NCBI RefSeq assembly: GCF_001648155.1
Contig: NZ_CP015199.1
Location: 124,001 to 188,000 of the forward strand
DNA length: 64,000 nucleotides
From: Chryseobacterium glaciei
GTDB lineage: Bacteria; Bacteroidota; Bacteroidia; Flavobacteriales; Weeksellaceae
Direction of reading: 5' to 3'
Positions 18,753 through 27,809 of the stretch are shown here, piece after piece. How positions within the stretch are numbered: the first letter of the stretch is position 1; each line of letters begins with the position of its first letter. Position numbers and translations under genes: made by a program. Under the pieces are notes generated by a model. The model was given only the letters and a program-made list of their open reading frames with translations, had not been told where the DNA came from and made no database searches.

Positions 18753-19388
18753 TTATTTAGCTTTTGACAATGCCATTTTAATTGCAAGTCCAGTTAAAAC
18801 ACTTGCCATAAACCATTTTTGCACTTTTACCCAAGAAGGTTTTTTGGCAAAAAACAGTGCGACTCTTGAGGCTGTTAGTACAATAATAAAGTTGATCGTA
18901 AAACTAACTAAAACTTGCACGGCCCCAAGTTGTAAGCTCTGCGTCATAATAGAACCATATTCCGTTTTTATGAATTGTGGAAAAAAGGATAAATAAAATA
19001 CTGCAACTTTCGGATTGAGCACATTTGTTAAAAATCCAGTGCTGAATAGTTTGCCAGGCTTGTCATAAGGCAAGTTTTTTTTTGTTTCAAAAATATTTTT
19101 GCTGTTTGGCTTTATTGCCTGGTAAGCTAAGTACAAAAGATAAATAACGCCTAATGATTTCAATGTTGTATAAGCAAATGGTACTGCAAAAAGCACCGCA
19201 GTAAGCCCAAAGGAAACCATAACAATATGAAACATAAAACCAAAAACAACGCCTGCTAGCGAAATTAGACCAGCCTTTCTGCCTTGCATTATAGAACGGG
19301 AAATCAAATAAATCATATTCGGTCCCGGACTGATAACAAGTACCAAAGCAGATAGTGCAAAAATCAAAATATCATTTAATGGGATCAT
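18753..19388 (-). CDS. LysE/RhtB-family exporter
   Basis: 211 residues with six hydrophobic segments. The family signature is ISPGPNMIYLISRSIMQGRKAG (about 20-42), followed by GVVFGF and the LKSLGVIYLLYLAYQAIKP segment. It exports amino acids or small metabolites; the substrate cannot be told. It lies directly upstream (minus direction) of the truncated Crp gene, 10 bp away. Confidence 0.88.
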   Translation of the reverse strand: MIPLNDILIFALSALVLVISPGPNMIYLISRSIMQGRKAGLISLAGVVFGFMFHIVMVSFGLTAVLFAVPFAYTTLKSLGVIYLLYLAYQAIKPNSKNIFETKKNLPYDKPGKLFSTGFLTNVLNPKVAVFYLSFFPQFIKTEYGSIMTQSLQLGAVQVLVSFTINFIIVLTASRVALFFAKKPSWVKVQKWFMASVLTGLAIKMALSKAK

Positions 19389-19508
19389 ATTTTTCTGTTT
19401 TTATTTTTGGTATTTTATAATGACTGCAAGGGGTTTCTGCTTTGTGCTGGTGGGGTAATTAGAATTTCTTCGGGTCAAATTTAGTACAAAAGCTGAATTT
19501 ATCCTGTA

Positions 19509-20522
19509 TCAGTTTAAATGGTTTTTGTTTTCTTGTAAATAGATCATTGCTTCTTTAACTGCTTGTATTGAATTTTTTGGATTAAAACCTAATTCTGTTC
19601 TTGCTTTTGTGATGTCGAAATCTTGTTGAAGGCCTGAAAACATCGCAATGTCTTTTGTACTCAACAAAGGTGCTTTGCCACTTATTTTACTACCAATTTC
19701 CATAAACCAAGCGATTATAAATAATATTGGTTTGGGAACCGCCACAGGAAGTTTTATTTTCAAGTCTGGAAATAATTCCTGTGCAATTTGTGTTGTAGCT
19801 TTTATAGAAGTACACTTTTCATTTGCTAAAATATAGCGTTCGCCATTTTTCCCTTTTGTTGCAGCTAAATAACAACCTTCTGCAACATCTTTTACATCAA
19901 TCCAATTTAAAGTGATGTTTGTTTCAACCGGGATTTGTTTTTCAATAATTAAGGAGATAATGTTGTAAGAAACGCTTAAAGGTTTAAAAGCGGTGCTGCC
20001 AATCATTGCAGATGGTAAAACGGCAACCAATTCTATATTGTGCTTTTGGGCCAATTCAAAAGCTAACTTTTCGCCGTCGTTTTTTGAATTGTAATACATA
20101 TCCCTACGGTCAGGATTTTGACCATAACTTTCTTTAGTGGGAAGTTTAGAATAATTTAGGGCAGCAATAGAACTTACGTACACAATTCGTTTTACGCCTG
20201 CTTCTGCTGCGGCTTCAACCATATTTCTTGTACCTTCAAGATTGACATCATAAATTTCTTTTTTAGGATCTTTCGCCCAAAGTTTAAAAACAGCGCCAAC
20301 AGCATAAAATGTTTCCACGCCTTGTAAAGCTTTTATTAATGACTGTTTGTCGGAAATATCAGATTGTACCACCTCACAATCTAAACCAATAAAAGGCTCT
20401 TTGTTTTTGATGTTGCGAACCGAAGCCCTTACAGGAATGCCTTTACTGATAAGCAATCTTACCAAGTTGTTACCAAGATGTCCGTTTGCACCTGTTACCA
20501 ATGCTAAATTTTTCTGTGCCAT
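19509..20522 (-). CDS. NAD-dependent epimerase/dehydratase (extended SDR, DFR-like)
   Basis: 337 residues. The N-terminal Rossmann motif TGANGHLGNNLV (about 8-19), RIVYVSSIAAL and MYYNSKNDGEKLA (catalytic Tyr-x-x-x-Lys) place it in the dihydroflavonol-4-reductase-like extended SDRs. It is probably an NADPH-dependent reductase of an aldehyde or ketone; the true substrate is unknown. A Crp/Fnr regulator is encoded 62 bp upstream in the same direction. Confidence 0.88.
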   Translation of the reverse strand: MAQKNLALVTGANGHLGNNLVRLLISKGIPVRASVRNIKNKEPFIGLDCEVVQSDISDKQSLIKALQGVETFYAVGAVFKLWAKDPKKEIYDVNLEGTRNMVEAAAEAGVKRIVYVSSIAALNYSKLPTKESYGQNPDRRDMYYNSKNDGEKLAFELAQKHNIELVAVLPSAMIGSTAFKPLSVSYNIISLIIEKQIPVETNITLNWIDVKDVAEGCYLAATKGKNGERYILANEKCTSIKATTQIAQELFPDLKIKLPVAVPKPILFIIAWFMEIGSKISGKAPLLSTKDIAMFSGLQQDFDITKARTELGFNPKNSIQAVKEAMIYLQENKNHLN

Positions 20523-20584
20523 TTTTTTAATTTTTAGTAGGACACAAAGTTGGGTAATGCATTTTCAAATACACTTCGCAAATG

Positions 20585-21160
20585 TTACTTAATCATCTGC
20601 TTTCTAATTCTACTCAAACTTTTGGGGTTCATTCCTAAAAACGAAGCAATGTATTGAAGAGGAACATTGTGTACAATTTCAGGATAATTGTCAGTTAACT
20701 TTTTATAACGCTGTTCAGCCGTTAAGGTTGCTAAATCTTTTGACCGGTTTTCGTTGTATGTAATAGATTGTTGAAACACCCAAATGCTAAAATCTTTAAA
20801 TGCTAAACTATTTTGAATAAGAAAGTCCAAATCAATTTTTGTAATTCTCAAAAGTTCACATGCTGTAATGCATTCTACATTTTCAATAGATTTTGTTTGG
20901 CTAGTAAAATTGGTGTAGGAAGTCAAAAATCCAGGTGGGCAATTGATATGCGTTGTAACTTCATCACCTAAATCGTTGTAATAAAACAATCGCATAAAAC
21001 CTGATACAACAAAATAAAGATATTTAGGAATTTTGTCTTCGTGTTCAATAATTCGATTTTTAGGAAATAACACGGGCTCAAAATACTTTTTGCATAATTC
21101 TTTGTCGTTGTCAGTAAGTACAACTTTTAGACTGATCAGATTTGATAATTGGTCGTGCAT
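20585..21160 (-). CDS. Crp/Fnr-family transcriptional regulator
   Basis: 191 residues. The N-terminal cNMP-binding-like beta barrel (KNRIIEHEDKIPKYLYFVVS, FMRLFYYND) is followed by a dimer helix and a short C-terminal HTH ending LQYIASFLGMNPKSLSRIRKQM, the compact form common in Bacteroidota. Conserved cAMP-binding residues are not obvious, so the effector is unknown. It is probably the local regulator of the extended SDR downstream. An attC-like repeat lies ~25 bp beyond its 5' end. Confidence 0.88.
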   Translation of the reverse strand: MHDQLSNLISLKVVLTDNDKELCKKYFEPVLFPKNRIIEHEDKIPKYLYFVVSGFMRLFYYNDLGDEVTTHINCPPGFLTSYTNFTSQTKSIENVECITACELLRITKIDLDFLIQNSLAFKDFSIWVFQQSITYNENRSKDLATLTAEQRYKKLTDNYPEIVHNVPLQYIASFLGMNPKSLSRIRKQMIK

Positions 21161-21183
21161 TTTTTAATATTAGGATTTCTGTA

Positions 21184-21286
21184 TACTATTTAATCTACGT
21201 TTGGCAGCTTGGCGATGTGGCAAATAAGAAAGCTTAAACCCTCCGTATTGCCAAACTGCGGCTAGCGGTCGTTATTGTTTGGCCAC
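21184..21286 (-). repeat. attC-like intergenic repeat, copy C (inverted)
   Basis: On the minus strand it runs AACGACCGCTAGCCGCAGTT to TGCCACATCGCCAAGCTGCC. Both ends align with copy A at 16202-16340 (GTTTGGCAATA and GCCACATCGCCAAGC), but the centre is ~45 bp shorter. The conserved ends with a variable middle are a property of attC sites. It overlaps the 3' end of a minus-strand gene fragment. Confidence 0.6.
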
Positions 21287-21390
21287 TCTTTGACAGGTTC
21301 TATCCAATCATCTAATGCTTTAAACAAAAAACCGTGTTTTAATTTTGTATTTAATTCAATTTCTTTATAATAAACTTGTCTAATAAACCT
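21262..21390 (-). pseudogene. 3' end of an unrecognised cassette gene
   Basis: An open frame of about 42 codons with no start, ending in TAG inside the attC-like copy C: YYKEIELNTKLKHGFLFKAL then DDWIEPVKEWPNNND. It looks like real coding sequence whose 5' part was lost next to the AraC gene. The family was not identified. Confidence 0.45.
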
Positions 21391-21401
21391 TCAAAATCCA
21401 A

Positions 21402-22298
21402 TCAATTTAAGAATTGTTCTCTATATTCTGTTGGGGTTAAGCCTACTTCTTTCTTAAATAGCCTTGAAAAATAAGGAGGATTCTCAAATCCCAGTTGATA
21501 AGCAGTTTCAGAAACAGTATTGTCTGTACTTATCAGTAAGTTTTTAGCTTCCGTAATCAAGGAAATATGAATATGATCTAATGCTGTCTTTCCTGTTTCC
21601 TGTTTTAGAAGATCACTTAAATATCTTGTGGATAGAGATAATTCTGATGCCATATAAGTAACTGTTGGCAGTCCTTCTTTTTGAAGTTTACCACTCTCAA
21701 AATATGATTTTAAAATTTGAGTAAACTTAGTGATTATTGTTCCTGACAACGAAGTTCTATTTAAAAATTGTCTTTTATAATAGCGCTGGGAATATTTTAA
21801 AATTGAATCAATATGGGTCAGCATAATATCTTTGCTGAAATCGTCCTGATTATTGTAATATTCCAATTTTATTTTTTTAAAGAGATCCCAAATCGTGTCT
21901 TCTTCTTTGGGAGATAAATGCAGAGCTTCATTAACTTCATAATCAAAAAAACCATACTTTTTAATTTCTGAATAAAGATTTGTATTCATCAGAAAATCTT
22001 CGTGAATGTAGATCATAAAGCCCTTTTCAGTCACCTCAATATCACTCATCGTAATTTTTTGTCCCGGTTTCACAAAAGCCATAGAACCATTATTATGATC
22101 ATACTTTGTTTTCCCATAAAGAATGGTACCAGATTTTATTTTTTTTAAGGCAATTTTATAAAAGTCCATTGTAAATTCTGTTTCTGCAAATGTGCAGCCT
22201 TTTAATTCTTCAAAAGTTACTAAACCCAGCAAAGGATTTTCAGGCGGTGGAAATCCATTCGAGGTATACAGATCGCTAATTGTTTTGTAATTGATCAT
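21402..22298 (-). CDS. AraC-family transcriptional regulator
   Basis: 298 residues. The N-terminal cupin-like domain starts with NGFPPPENPLLGLVTFEEL. The C-terminal ~100 residues carry two helix-turn-helices (SLSTRYLSDLLKQETGKTAL; VSETAYQLGFENPPYFSRLF) and the family end VGLTPTEYREQF. It resembles the AraC protein encoded at 42680-43594, also paired with an SDR gene. It is the last gene of an SDR-monooxygenase-araC unit and probably regulates it. Confidence 0.9.
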   Translation of the reverse strand: MINYKTISDLYTSNGFPPPENPLLGLVTFEELKGCTFAETEFTMDFYKIALKKIKSGTILYGKTKYDHNNGSMAFVKPGQKITMSDIEVTEKGFMIYIHEDFLMNTNLYSEIKKYGFFDYEVNEALHLSPKEEDTIWDLFKKIKLEYYNNQDDFSKDIMLTHIDSILKYSQRYYKRQFLNRTSLSGTIITKFTQILKSYFESGKLQKEGLPTVTYMASELSLSTRYLSDLLKQETGKTALDHIHISLITEAKNLLISTDNTVSETAYQLGFENPPYFSRLFKKEVGLTPTEYREQFLN

Positions 22299-22358
22299 TT
22301 GAAAACTGTTTATAAAATATAAATTTACGTTTTTGTAAGATTATTTTAAATTGGTTCC

Positions 22359-22652
22359 TTAGATTTCTTCAAGATAAGTAACGTTCGGTTCAACCATCAG
22401 TTTTCCATTTAGAAATGCAAAAAATTGTGTTACATAATCTTGCTCAAGATGCCAGTCATAAGTCTGTTTCGAAGTATAAACAGCAAAAATAATGATGGTA
22501 TTTGGATCTTTTACTTTTCTCATCAGTATAAAATTTTCACAACCCTCCTCATTCAGTATGTGAATTCTTGTTTCCTTGGCTAGCGGCAGAACTTCATTAA
22601 TATATTCAGATTGGATTTTAAGAACAGCATAAGTTATAATTTTATTTACCAT
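22359..22652 (-). CDS. Antibiotic-biosynthesis-monooxygenase (ABM) domain protein
   Basis: 97 residues forming one ABM ferredoxin-like domain: ITYAVLKIQSEYINEVLPLA, then ETRIHILNEEGCENFILMRK, FAVYTSKQTYDWHLEQDYVT and a final strand. Such proteins are cofactor-free oxygenases or quinone-handling enzymes, working as dimers; the substrate is unknown. It starts 6 bp after the SDR stop, so the two are cotranscribed. Confidence 0.8.
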   Translation of the reverse strand: MVNKIITYAVLKIQSEYINEVLPLAKETRIHILNEEGCENFILMRKVKDPNTIIIFAVYTSKQTYDWHLEQDYVTQFFAFLNGKLMVEPNVTYLEEI

Positions 22653-22658
22653 TTTTTC

Positions 22659-23447
22659 TTATTTAATACTTTTTAAGATTGAGCTCTCAAACATCTTAGG
22701 TGCAAATTGCTGTAAGAAAACAATCATACTAGACATTTTCCCAACAGGATTGCTGAATTTAGGTTCTTTGGTTTCTATTAATTTTGAAATAGCATTTACA
22801 ACAACTGCTGGAGACTGAGCTTCATCTAATCCTTTCTGAGTTGCCACATTCACTTTTTTTCTGTAATGGTTATAATCTTCAATATTTCCTACTGACGAAA
22901 CAGCATTATGTCCAAGATTTGTTTTGAACCACACTGGTTCAACCACACTTACTTTAATGTTAAATTGATGCAATTCAAAACGTAATGATTTGAAATATCC
23001 TTCTATTGCATGCTTAGAAGCAGAATAGTATGATAAATTCGGAGGTCCTATCAATCCAACAATAGAACTTACGGTAATGATCTGCCCGGATTTTTGTTTT
23101 CTTAAATACGGTAACAAGATATTAGTTAATTTAACTGTTCCCCAAAAGTTGGTTTCAAACTGTTGTCTTGCAATTTCTATGGGCGTCTCCTCTGCAATTC
23201 CTGTTACCATAAATCCAGCATTATTAACGAGAACATCCAAACGTTCTATTTCATTGAATAGCTTTTGACTAAAGGTGTTTATTGATTTATCATTATCAAG
23301 ATCTAACGGTAAAAGTTTAAAAGGCACATTGTATTTTTGTGGATCTCTACTGGTTCCAATCACTTTAAAACCTTTCTTATGAAGATCATTTGCCAACACT
23401 AATCCAAAGCCAGATGATGCTCCGGTTATTAAAATTGTCTTGCTCAT
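22659..23447 (-). CDS. SDR family oxidoreductase
   Basis: 262 residues. TGASSGFG (7-14), TSRDPQKYN (Arg favouring NADPH), NNAGFM, and catalytic Ser-Tyr-Lys in VSSIVGLIG...YYSASKHAIEG. It is the first gene of the SDR-ABM-araC operon. A -7 box TAACTTTG lies at 23479-23486 on the minus strand, 32 bp before the start. Its substrate is unknown; the ABM partner suggests quinone or phenol chemistry, which is inference. Confidence 0.9.
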   Translation of the reverse strand: MSKTILITGASSGFGLVLANDLHKKGFKVIGTSRDPQKYNVPFKLLPLDLDNDKSINTFSQKLFNEIERLDVLVNNAGFMVTGIAEETPIEIARQQFETNFWGTVKLTNILLPYLRKQKSGQIITVSSIVGLIGPPNLSYYSASKHAIEGYFKSLRFELHQFNIKVSVVEPVWFKTNLGHNAVSSVGNIEDYNHYRKKVNVATQKGLDEAQSPAVVVNAISKLIETKEPKFSNPVGKMSSMIVFLQQFAPKMFESSILKSIK

Positions 23448-23486
23448 ATTTTTTAATTTTTCGTTATTATTAATGAGGCAAAGTTA

Positions 23487-23984
23487 AATTGATCGTGTCT
23501 GCTGCTTGTTATACAAAAGTGGGTAGATATGATACATTTCTACGTTGATTAAATCACAAAAAATATAAATATTAGAAAGTACCTAAGATTCATTTTTAAA
23601 TTTATTTAAAGATCACTATTGAGGTTATATCAAAAACCATTAATCTTTCAATAAAAAGCCCCTATTTGAAATGCCTGACAAATTTTATGTAGAACAAAAA
23701 CTTAAATGCCTTAAAAAGATTTATTTCAGGAATATTGTAAGAAACAAGATAAACAAGAATGTGGAAAGAATAAGAAATAGCTGATAATATTTATAATATG
23801 CTTGCCATAATTATTTATATTAAATATATTTACAAATATAAAAATTTATTAAATATATAAGATAGTAAATTTTAAAATTAAGACGGCTTTATTCCTCGGA
23901 ATACATGAAAAGTACTAGTACGAAAATGTAACAATAAATTTCATTGTACATGAAATTTTTCATAAAATTTAAAACAATAACCAT
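23487..23984. other. Intergenic stretch, no gene seen
   Basis: About 500 bp of very AT-rich DNA between the divergent SDR operon and the secreted protein gene. It must hold the promoter of the latter; no clear hairpin or gene was found. Confidence 0.5.
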
Positions 23985-24656
23985 ATGAAAAAACACATTT
24001 TTAGCTTACTAGCTGTGATCAATTCACTATTTTCATTCTCTCAGATTGGAATTAATACTCCAACACCTCAAAAAACACTGCACGTAAACGGCTCTTTACA
24101 GGTAACTCGTGAATTAAATCTTGGAGGAGATGACGCTACAGAAGGAAACGCCGGAAACAAAGGCCAAATACTTACCTCTAATGGCTCTGGTCAAGTCCCC
24201 AACTGGACTGATCCTAATACTTCAGCTGGAAGTATGACATTTTCCGGTTTGGGAGAAAGGACAACCTTAAGTAATATTATCCAGCCTAGCGTCACAGTCT
24301 ATGTTCCGTATGAAACCATTCCATTGATATCTGCAAATTTGATGTATGAGACGTCTACCAATTCATTTGTGGTTTTAAAAGCAGGATATTATCAATGTAT
24401 GGCATTTATTCGATTTGATTTTCTTTCTTCACCAACAGGGGCTGCAAATACTGGTATCTTTATTGTTAGAAATGATTTTCCCAACGTGATTGGTGCTGTA
24501 ACTTCTAGTGTTATAAGTGGTCAAACCGGATTATATAGCAACTTAGCGGGAATAGGTTATTTTAATGTAGGAGATAAGATTAAAACAGCTATAATCGTTG
24601 GAGGTAAGGAATGGAAATACGATGTTGGTAACTTGAGTATTACACGCATAAATTAA
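23985..24656 (+). CDS. Secreted hypothetical protein with C-terminal beta-sandwich
   Basis: 223 residues. A signal peptide (MKKHIFSLLAVINSLFSFSQ) is followed by IGINTPTPQKTLHVNGSLQV, the N-terminal segment common to flavobacterial cell-surface proteins with tail-fibre-like or adhesin start regions. Then comes a linker (GNAGNKGQILTSNGSGQVPNW), again typical of that group, and a beta-rich C-terminal half (VVLKAGYYQCMAFIRFDF) resembling a C1q/TNF-like sandwich. A strong terminator follows at 24717-24760. The role is unknown. Confidence 0.7.
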   Translation: MKKHIFSLLAVINSLFSFSQIGINTPTPQKTLHVNGSLQVTRELNLGGDDATEGNAGNKGQILTSNGSGQVPNWTDPNTSAGSMTFSGLGERTTLSNIIQPSVTVYVPYETIPLISANLMYETSTNSFVVLKAGYYQCMAFIRFDFLSSPTGAANTGIFIVRNDFPNVIGAVTSSVISGQTGLYSNLAGIGYFNVGDKIKTAIIVGGKEWKYDVGNLSITRIN

Positions 24657-24716
24657 CCTTATTTTACAACAGCATGTAACTTTTAATGTTATTAATTAAA
24701 GCTTAATTCTATTTCA

Positions 24717-24760
24717 AAAAAACAAGAGCATTTCAAAAATAAAGGCTCTTGTTTTTTATT
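24717..24760 (+). terminator. Intrinsic terminator
   Basis: A 13-bp perfect stem (AAAAAACAAGAGC at 24717-24729, GCTCTTGTTTTTT at 24745-24757) runs into a T-rich tract, 60 bp after the secreted protein's stop. Confidence 0.85.
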
Positions 24761-24894
24761 TGAAAGAATATCTTATACTATATTAGAAATTTAAGCTTAG
24801 TTGAAAAAAAATATTTAATACAGCTACAAATTAATGACTCTATTTTAAATCTATTAAAATTATATTTGTAATTTAAATCATATACTTTACTAAG

Positions 24895-25707
24895 ATGGAA
24901 TTTGAAATTGTCTACACAAAGTCTATCGACAATCTATTTAAGAAAAGCCCTAAAAAGAATGGCTTTTATAGTGTTTTGCTTTGTTTGAAAGGTAGTTTAT
25001 CAATAAAAATAGGCTATCATAGTTTTGAACTACGTTCCAACATGATATCTATTTTAGCTCCCGATATGATTTTTTCAACGGCTCAACCCTCAGATAATTT
25101 TGAAATAATTCAACTAATTTTTCCTAAATCTTTTTTGCAAAAAATCTTTCTTAAAGAGGAAATCATCAATGAACTATTGGAACTGAACACTGATTATCCG
25201 CCCGTATTTATGTTGGAAGAATCTTTTGGTCACGTTTTACAAAAATTCAATCAAATCGGCGAGGAACTTGAAAGAAAATCTGCTTATCATCTAGATATTA
25301 TCCGGTTAATCACAGTAGAAATTTTGTACGAATATAACCGTGCTTGTGAGTACTGTTTACTCGGTTTCCGAAAAAACATGAACCGCAACTATCAACTTAC
25401 CTACCAGTTCAAAAAATTAGTAGATGAGCACTTTTTAATGTGGAGGTCAATTGGTAATTATGCAGATCATCTGGGTATTACGGCAAAGCATTTAACCGAA
25501 GTTGTCAAAATAGAAACAGGGCATACAGCATTGCAAATTCTTCATGAGCGATTACTGTTAGAAAGTCAGTATTTACTAAAGCATACGGCAAACTCTATAA
25601 AAGAATGTGCATATCTCTTAGGATTTGATACACCTTCTTATTTCACCCGGTTTTTTAAAACGCAGATGGAAATTTCTCCTCACGAGTATAGAGACCAAGA
25701 ACAATAG
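24895..25707 (+). CDS. AraC-family transcriptional regulator
   Basis: 270 residues. The N-terminal AraC-binding cupin (LLCLKGSLSIKIGYHSFELR, ILAPDMIF) is followed by two C-terminal HTHs (YADHLGITAKHLTEVVKIETG; IKECAYLLGFDTPSYFTRFF) and the closing ISPHEYRDQ. It lies upstream of, and in the same direction as, the MFS transporter and VOC genes, which it may control. Confidence 0.9.
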   Translation: MEFEIVYTKSIDNLFKKSPKKNGFYSVLLCLKGSLSIKIGYHSFELRSNMISILAPDMIFSTAQPSDNFEIIQLIFPKSFLQKIFLKEEIINELLELNTDYPPVFMLEESFGHVLQKFNQIGEELERKSAYHLDIIRLITVEILYEYNRACEYCLLGFRKNMNRNYQLTYQFKKLVDEHFLMWRSIGNYADHLGITAKHLTEVVKIETGHTALQILHERLLLESQYLLKHTANSIKECAYLLGFDTPSYFTRFFKTQMEISPHEYRDQEQ

Positions 25708-25924
25708 GTGATTTTATATCAAGTCAATGAAGATAAATTCTACTTCTCAATCGTCATACCTATCGCCCATTAAACAATTGTTATAATATCTTTTTTTATC
25801 AAACATCAAGGGGGAGAAAGAACGAAATGTCCATAATCCGAAAATAATGAAATAGATTCCGAAGAATTGGGATGGTGTAAATGTGTCTGTATTTCGAAAT
25901 TTGTCATCATCAATTAAAATCGAA

Positions 25925-27340
25925 ATGAGTACGATCAATCAAACAACATCTCTTTCTGAAACGGCCAGTTGGAAAGCTTTGTTTATCGGCGGTAATGGAA
26001 TAAAAGCGATTGCTTTAGCATTGGGAGTTATGCTACATGCTACAAATATATATTTGGCAACAACGGTCATGCCTTCTATTATAGAAGAAATTGGTGGATT
26101 GGAGTATTATGCTTGGAATACCACTTTATTTGTGGTTGCCTCAATAATAGGATCTGTTATTTCCGCTAATAGACTTTCGTTATTAGGACCTCGAAAAGCA
26201 TATCAGACTGCTATTATTCTATTTTTCTTAGGGTCATTATGCTGCGCTTTTGCACCAAGTATGTACATCTTGCTGATGGGCAGGTTTATACAGGGGCTTG
26301 GAGGCGGGTTGCTCTTTGCCTTGTCATACGCTATGGTTCGTATCGTTTTCGATAAAAGATTATGGTCTAGGGCTATGGCCTTAATCTCAGGAATGTGGGG
26401 GATTGCCGCTTTCTCTGGACCTTTTATCGGCGGTATTTTTGCGGAAAATGATCAATGGCGCTGGGCATTTGGTAGCCTTTTGGTCATATGTATCCTTATA
26501 TTTATTATCAGTAGCATAATTCTTCCTGTTCATAAAAGTAAAAACAATGCCCCATTAATACCGTATTTAAAACTAGTATTGCTTGTTCTGGCTGTCTTAT
26601 CTGTTTCTATAGGAAGTATTTTAGAAAATATCATTGCTAATGTCTCAGGGGTCATTCTTGCCTTACTACTGTTATATATATTAATGGTAGCAGAGAAAAA
26701 AAATAGTGTGCGTCTTTTGCCTACCGGTGCATACAAACTCTCCTCTCCATTAGGTACTACCTATGCAATTATGACATTGCTGACAATTGCCACATCAATT
26801 GAAATTTTCGTTCCTTACTTTGCACAGATCATTAACGGATTTTCGCCTTTGAAATCAGGGTATCTCACCGTTTTAATTGCATTTGGATGGACCTTTTCTT
26901 CTCTTCTGTTCTCTGGTGTAAAAACTAGTTCTGTTGCTAAAATCATTCGCTTTGGCGCGGTATTTATGTTGGTCGGTTTAGTAGGGCTAACTTGGATTGC
27001 CGGTACAAATAATCATTCTACGTCATTATTTTTGATTTTGAATTGTCTATTTCTCTTTTTGATAGGCGTAGGAATTGGAATGGGCTGGCCTCATTTATTA
27101 ACGAGTGTATTTTCAATGGCACCCAAAGGAGAAGAAGAGTTAGCGTCTGCTTCGGTCACCACTGTTCAATTAATGGCAACTGCTTTCGGAGCTGCTATAG
27201 CGGGGTTGGTTTCCAATATGGGAGGTATAACCGAACCCGGCGGTATAATAGGAGCACAAAATGCATCTTTGCTGTTATATGGTGTCTTTTCTATTGCTCC
27301 ACTGTTAGCAATAGCGCTACTATTGAAAAAAAATAAGTAA
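25925..27340 (+). CDS. MFS transporter, DHA2-like drug exporter
   Basis: About 471 residues from ATG at 25925 (an ATG 14 codons upstream is possible but adds a polar tail). Around 13-14 hydrophobic segments. It has the MFS loop 2-3 region (VISANRLSLLGPRKAYQ) and the antiporter motif C-like GRFIQGLGGGLLFALSY / GMWGIAAFSGPFIGG. It is probably a proton-coupled exporter of a toxic compound. It is followed 19 bp later by a VOC-family gene, a common pairing in resistance loci. Confidence 0.85.
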   Translation: MSTINQTTSLSETASWKALFIGGNGIKAIALALGVMLHATNIYLATTVMPSIIEEIGGLEYYAWNTTLFVVASIIGSVISANRLSLLGPRKAYQTAIILFFLGSLCCAFAPSMYILLMGRFIQGLGGGLLFALSYAMVRIVFDKRLWSRAMALISGMWGIAAFSGPFIGGIFAENDQWRWAFGSLLVICILIFIISSIILPVHKSKNNAPLIPYLKLVLLVLAVLSVSIGSILENIIANVSGVILALLLLYILMVAEKKNSVRLLPTGAYKLSSPLGTTYAIMTLLTIATSIEIFVPYFAQIINGFSPLKSGYLTVLIAFGWTFSSLLFSGVKTSSVAKIIRFGAVFMLVGLVGLTWIAGTNNHSTSLFLILNCLFLFLIGVGIGMGWPHLLTSVFSMAPKGEEELASASVTTVQLMATAFGAAIAGLVSNMGGITEPGGIIGAQNASLLLYGVFSIAPLLAIALLLKKNK

Positions 27341-27359
27341 CAAATTAAAAATTTAAGAT

Positions 27360-27809
27360 ATGATAAGAGGACTTTATGAAACGCATATTCAAGTGAGTGA
27401 TTTGAAAAAATCAGTTGAATTTTATACCCAGGTTTTAGGATTAAAATTTGCGCATTATGATGTAAACAGACCCATAGCTTTTTTATGGATCGGAGATGAT
27501 AAGAAAGCTATGCTTGGCTTGTGGGAGCAAAAAGAAAATTTACAAAAACGACATTTTGCTTTTAGCTGTGATCAAGATTTTATACTGAATTCTGCTGAAG
27601 GATTTTTAAGCGATCGTGATTTAAAACCCTATAATTTCCTGAAAAATAAATCTGAAAAACCAATGGTGTTTAGCTGGATGCCTGCACTTGCTATTTATTT
27701 TGATGATAGAGATGGCAATCAATTAGAATTTATTTCTATTCTGGAAGGAGAAAGTCAGCCAGAATTAGGCGTAATTACCTACCAGGAATGGCTTGAATTG
27801 AAAAAGTAA
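27360..27809 (+). CDS. VOC-family (glyoxalase/bleomycin-resistance fold) protein
   Basis: 149 residues. One vicinal-oxygen-chelate domain: GLYETHIQVSDLKKSVEFYT (metal-ligand His at about 9), VLGLKFAHY, and the last strand ALAIYFDDRDGNQLEFISIL with the C-terminal Glu ligand. It may bind or modify a small toxic molecule; no specific substrate can be named. It sits 19 bp behind the MFS exporter. Confidence 0.85.
   Translation: MIRGLYETHIQVSDLKKSVEFYTQVLGLKFAHYDVNRPIAFLWIGDDKKAMLGLWEQKENLQKRHFAFSCDQDFILNSAEGFLSDRDLKPYNFLKNKSEKPMVFSWMPALAIYFDDRDGNQLEFISILEGESQPELGVITYQEWLELKK

Noticed and set aside
16202..21286. A complete integron with intI
   Set aside because: No tyrosine recombinase gene is present in the window; only attC-like repeats are seen, so the claim is kept to resemblance.
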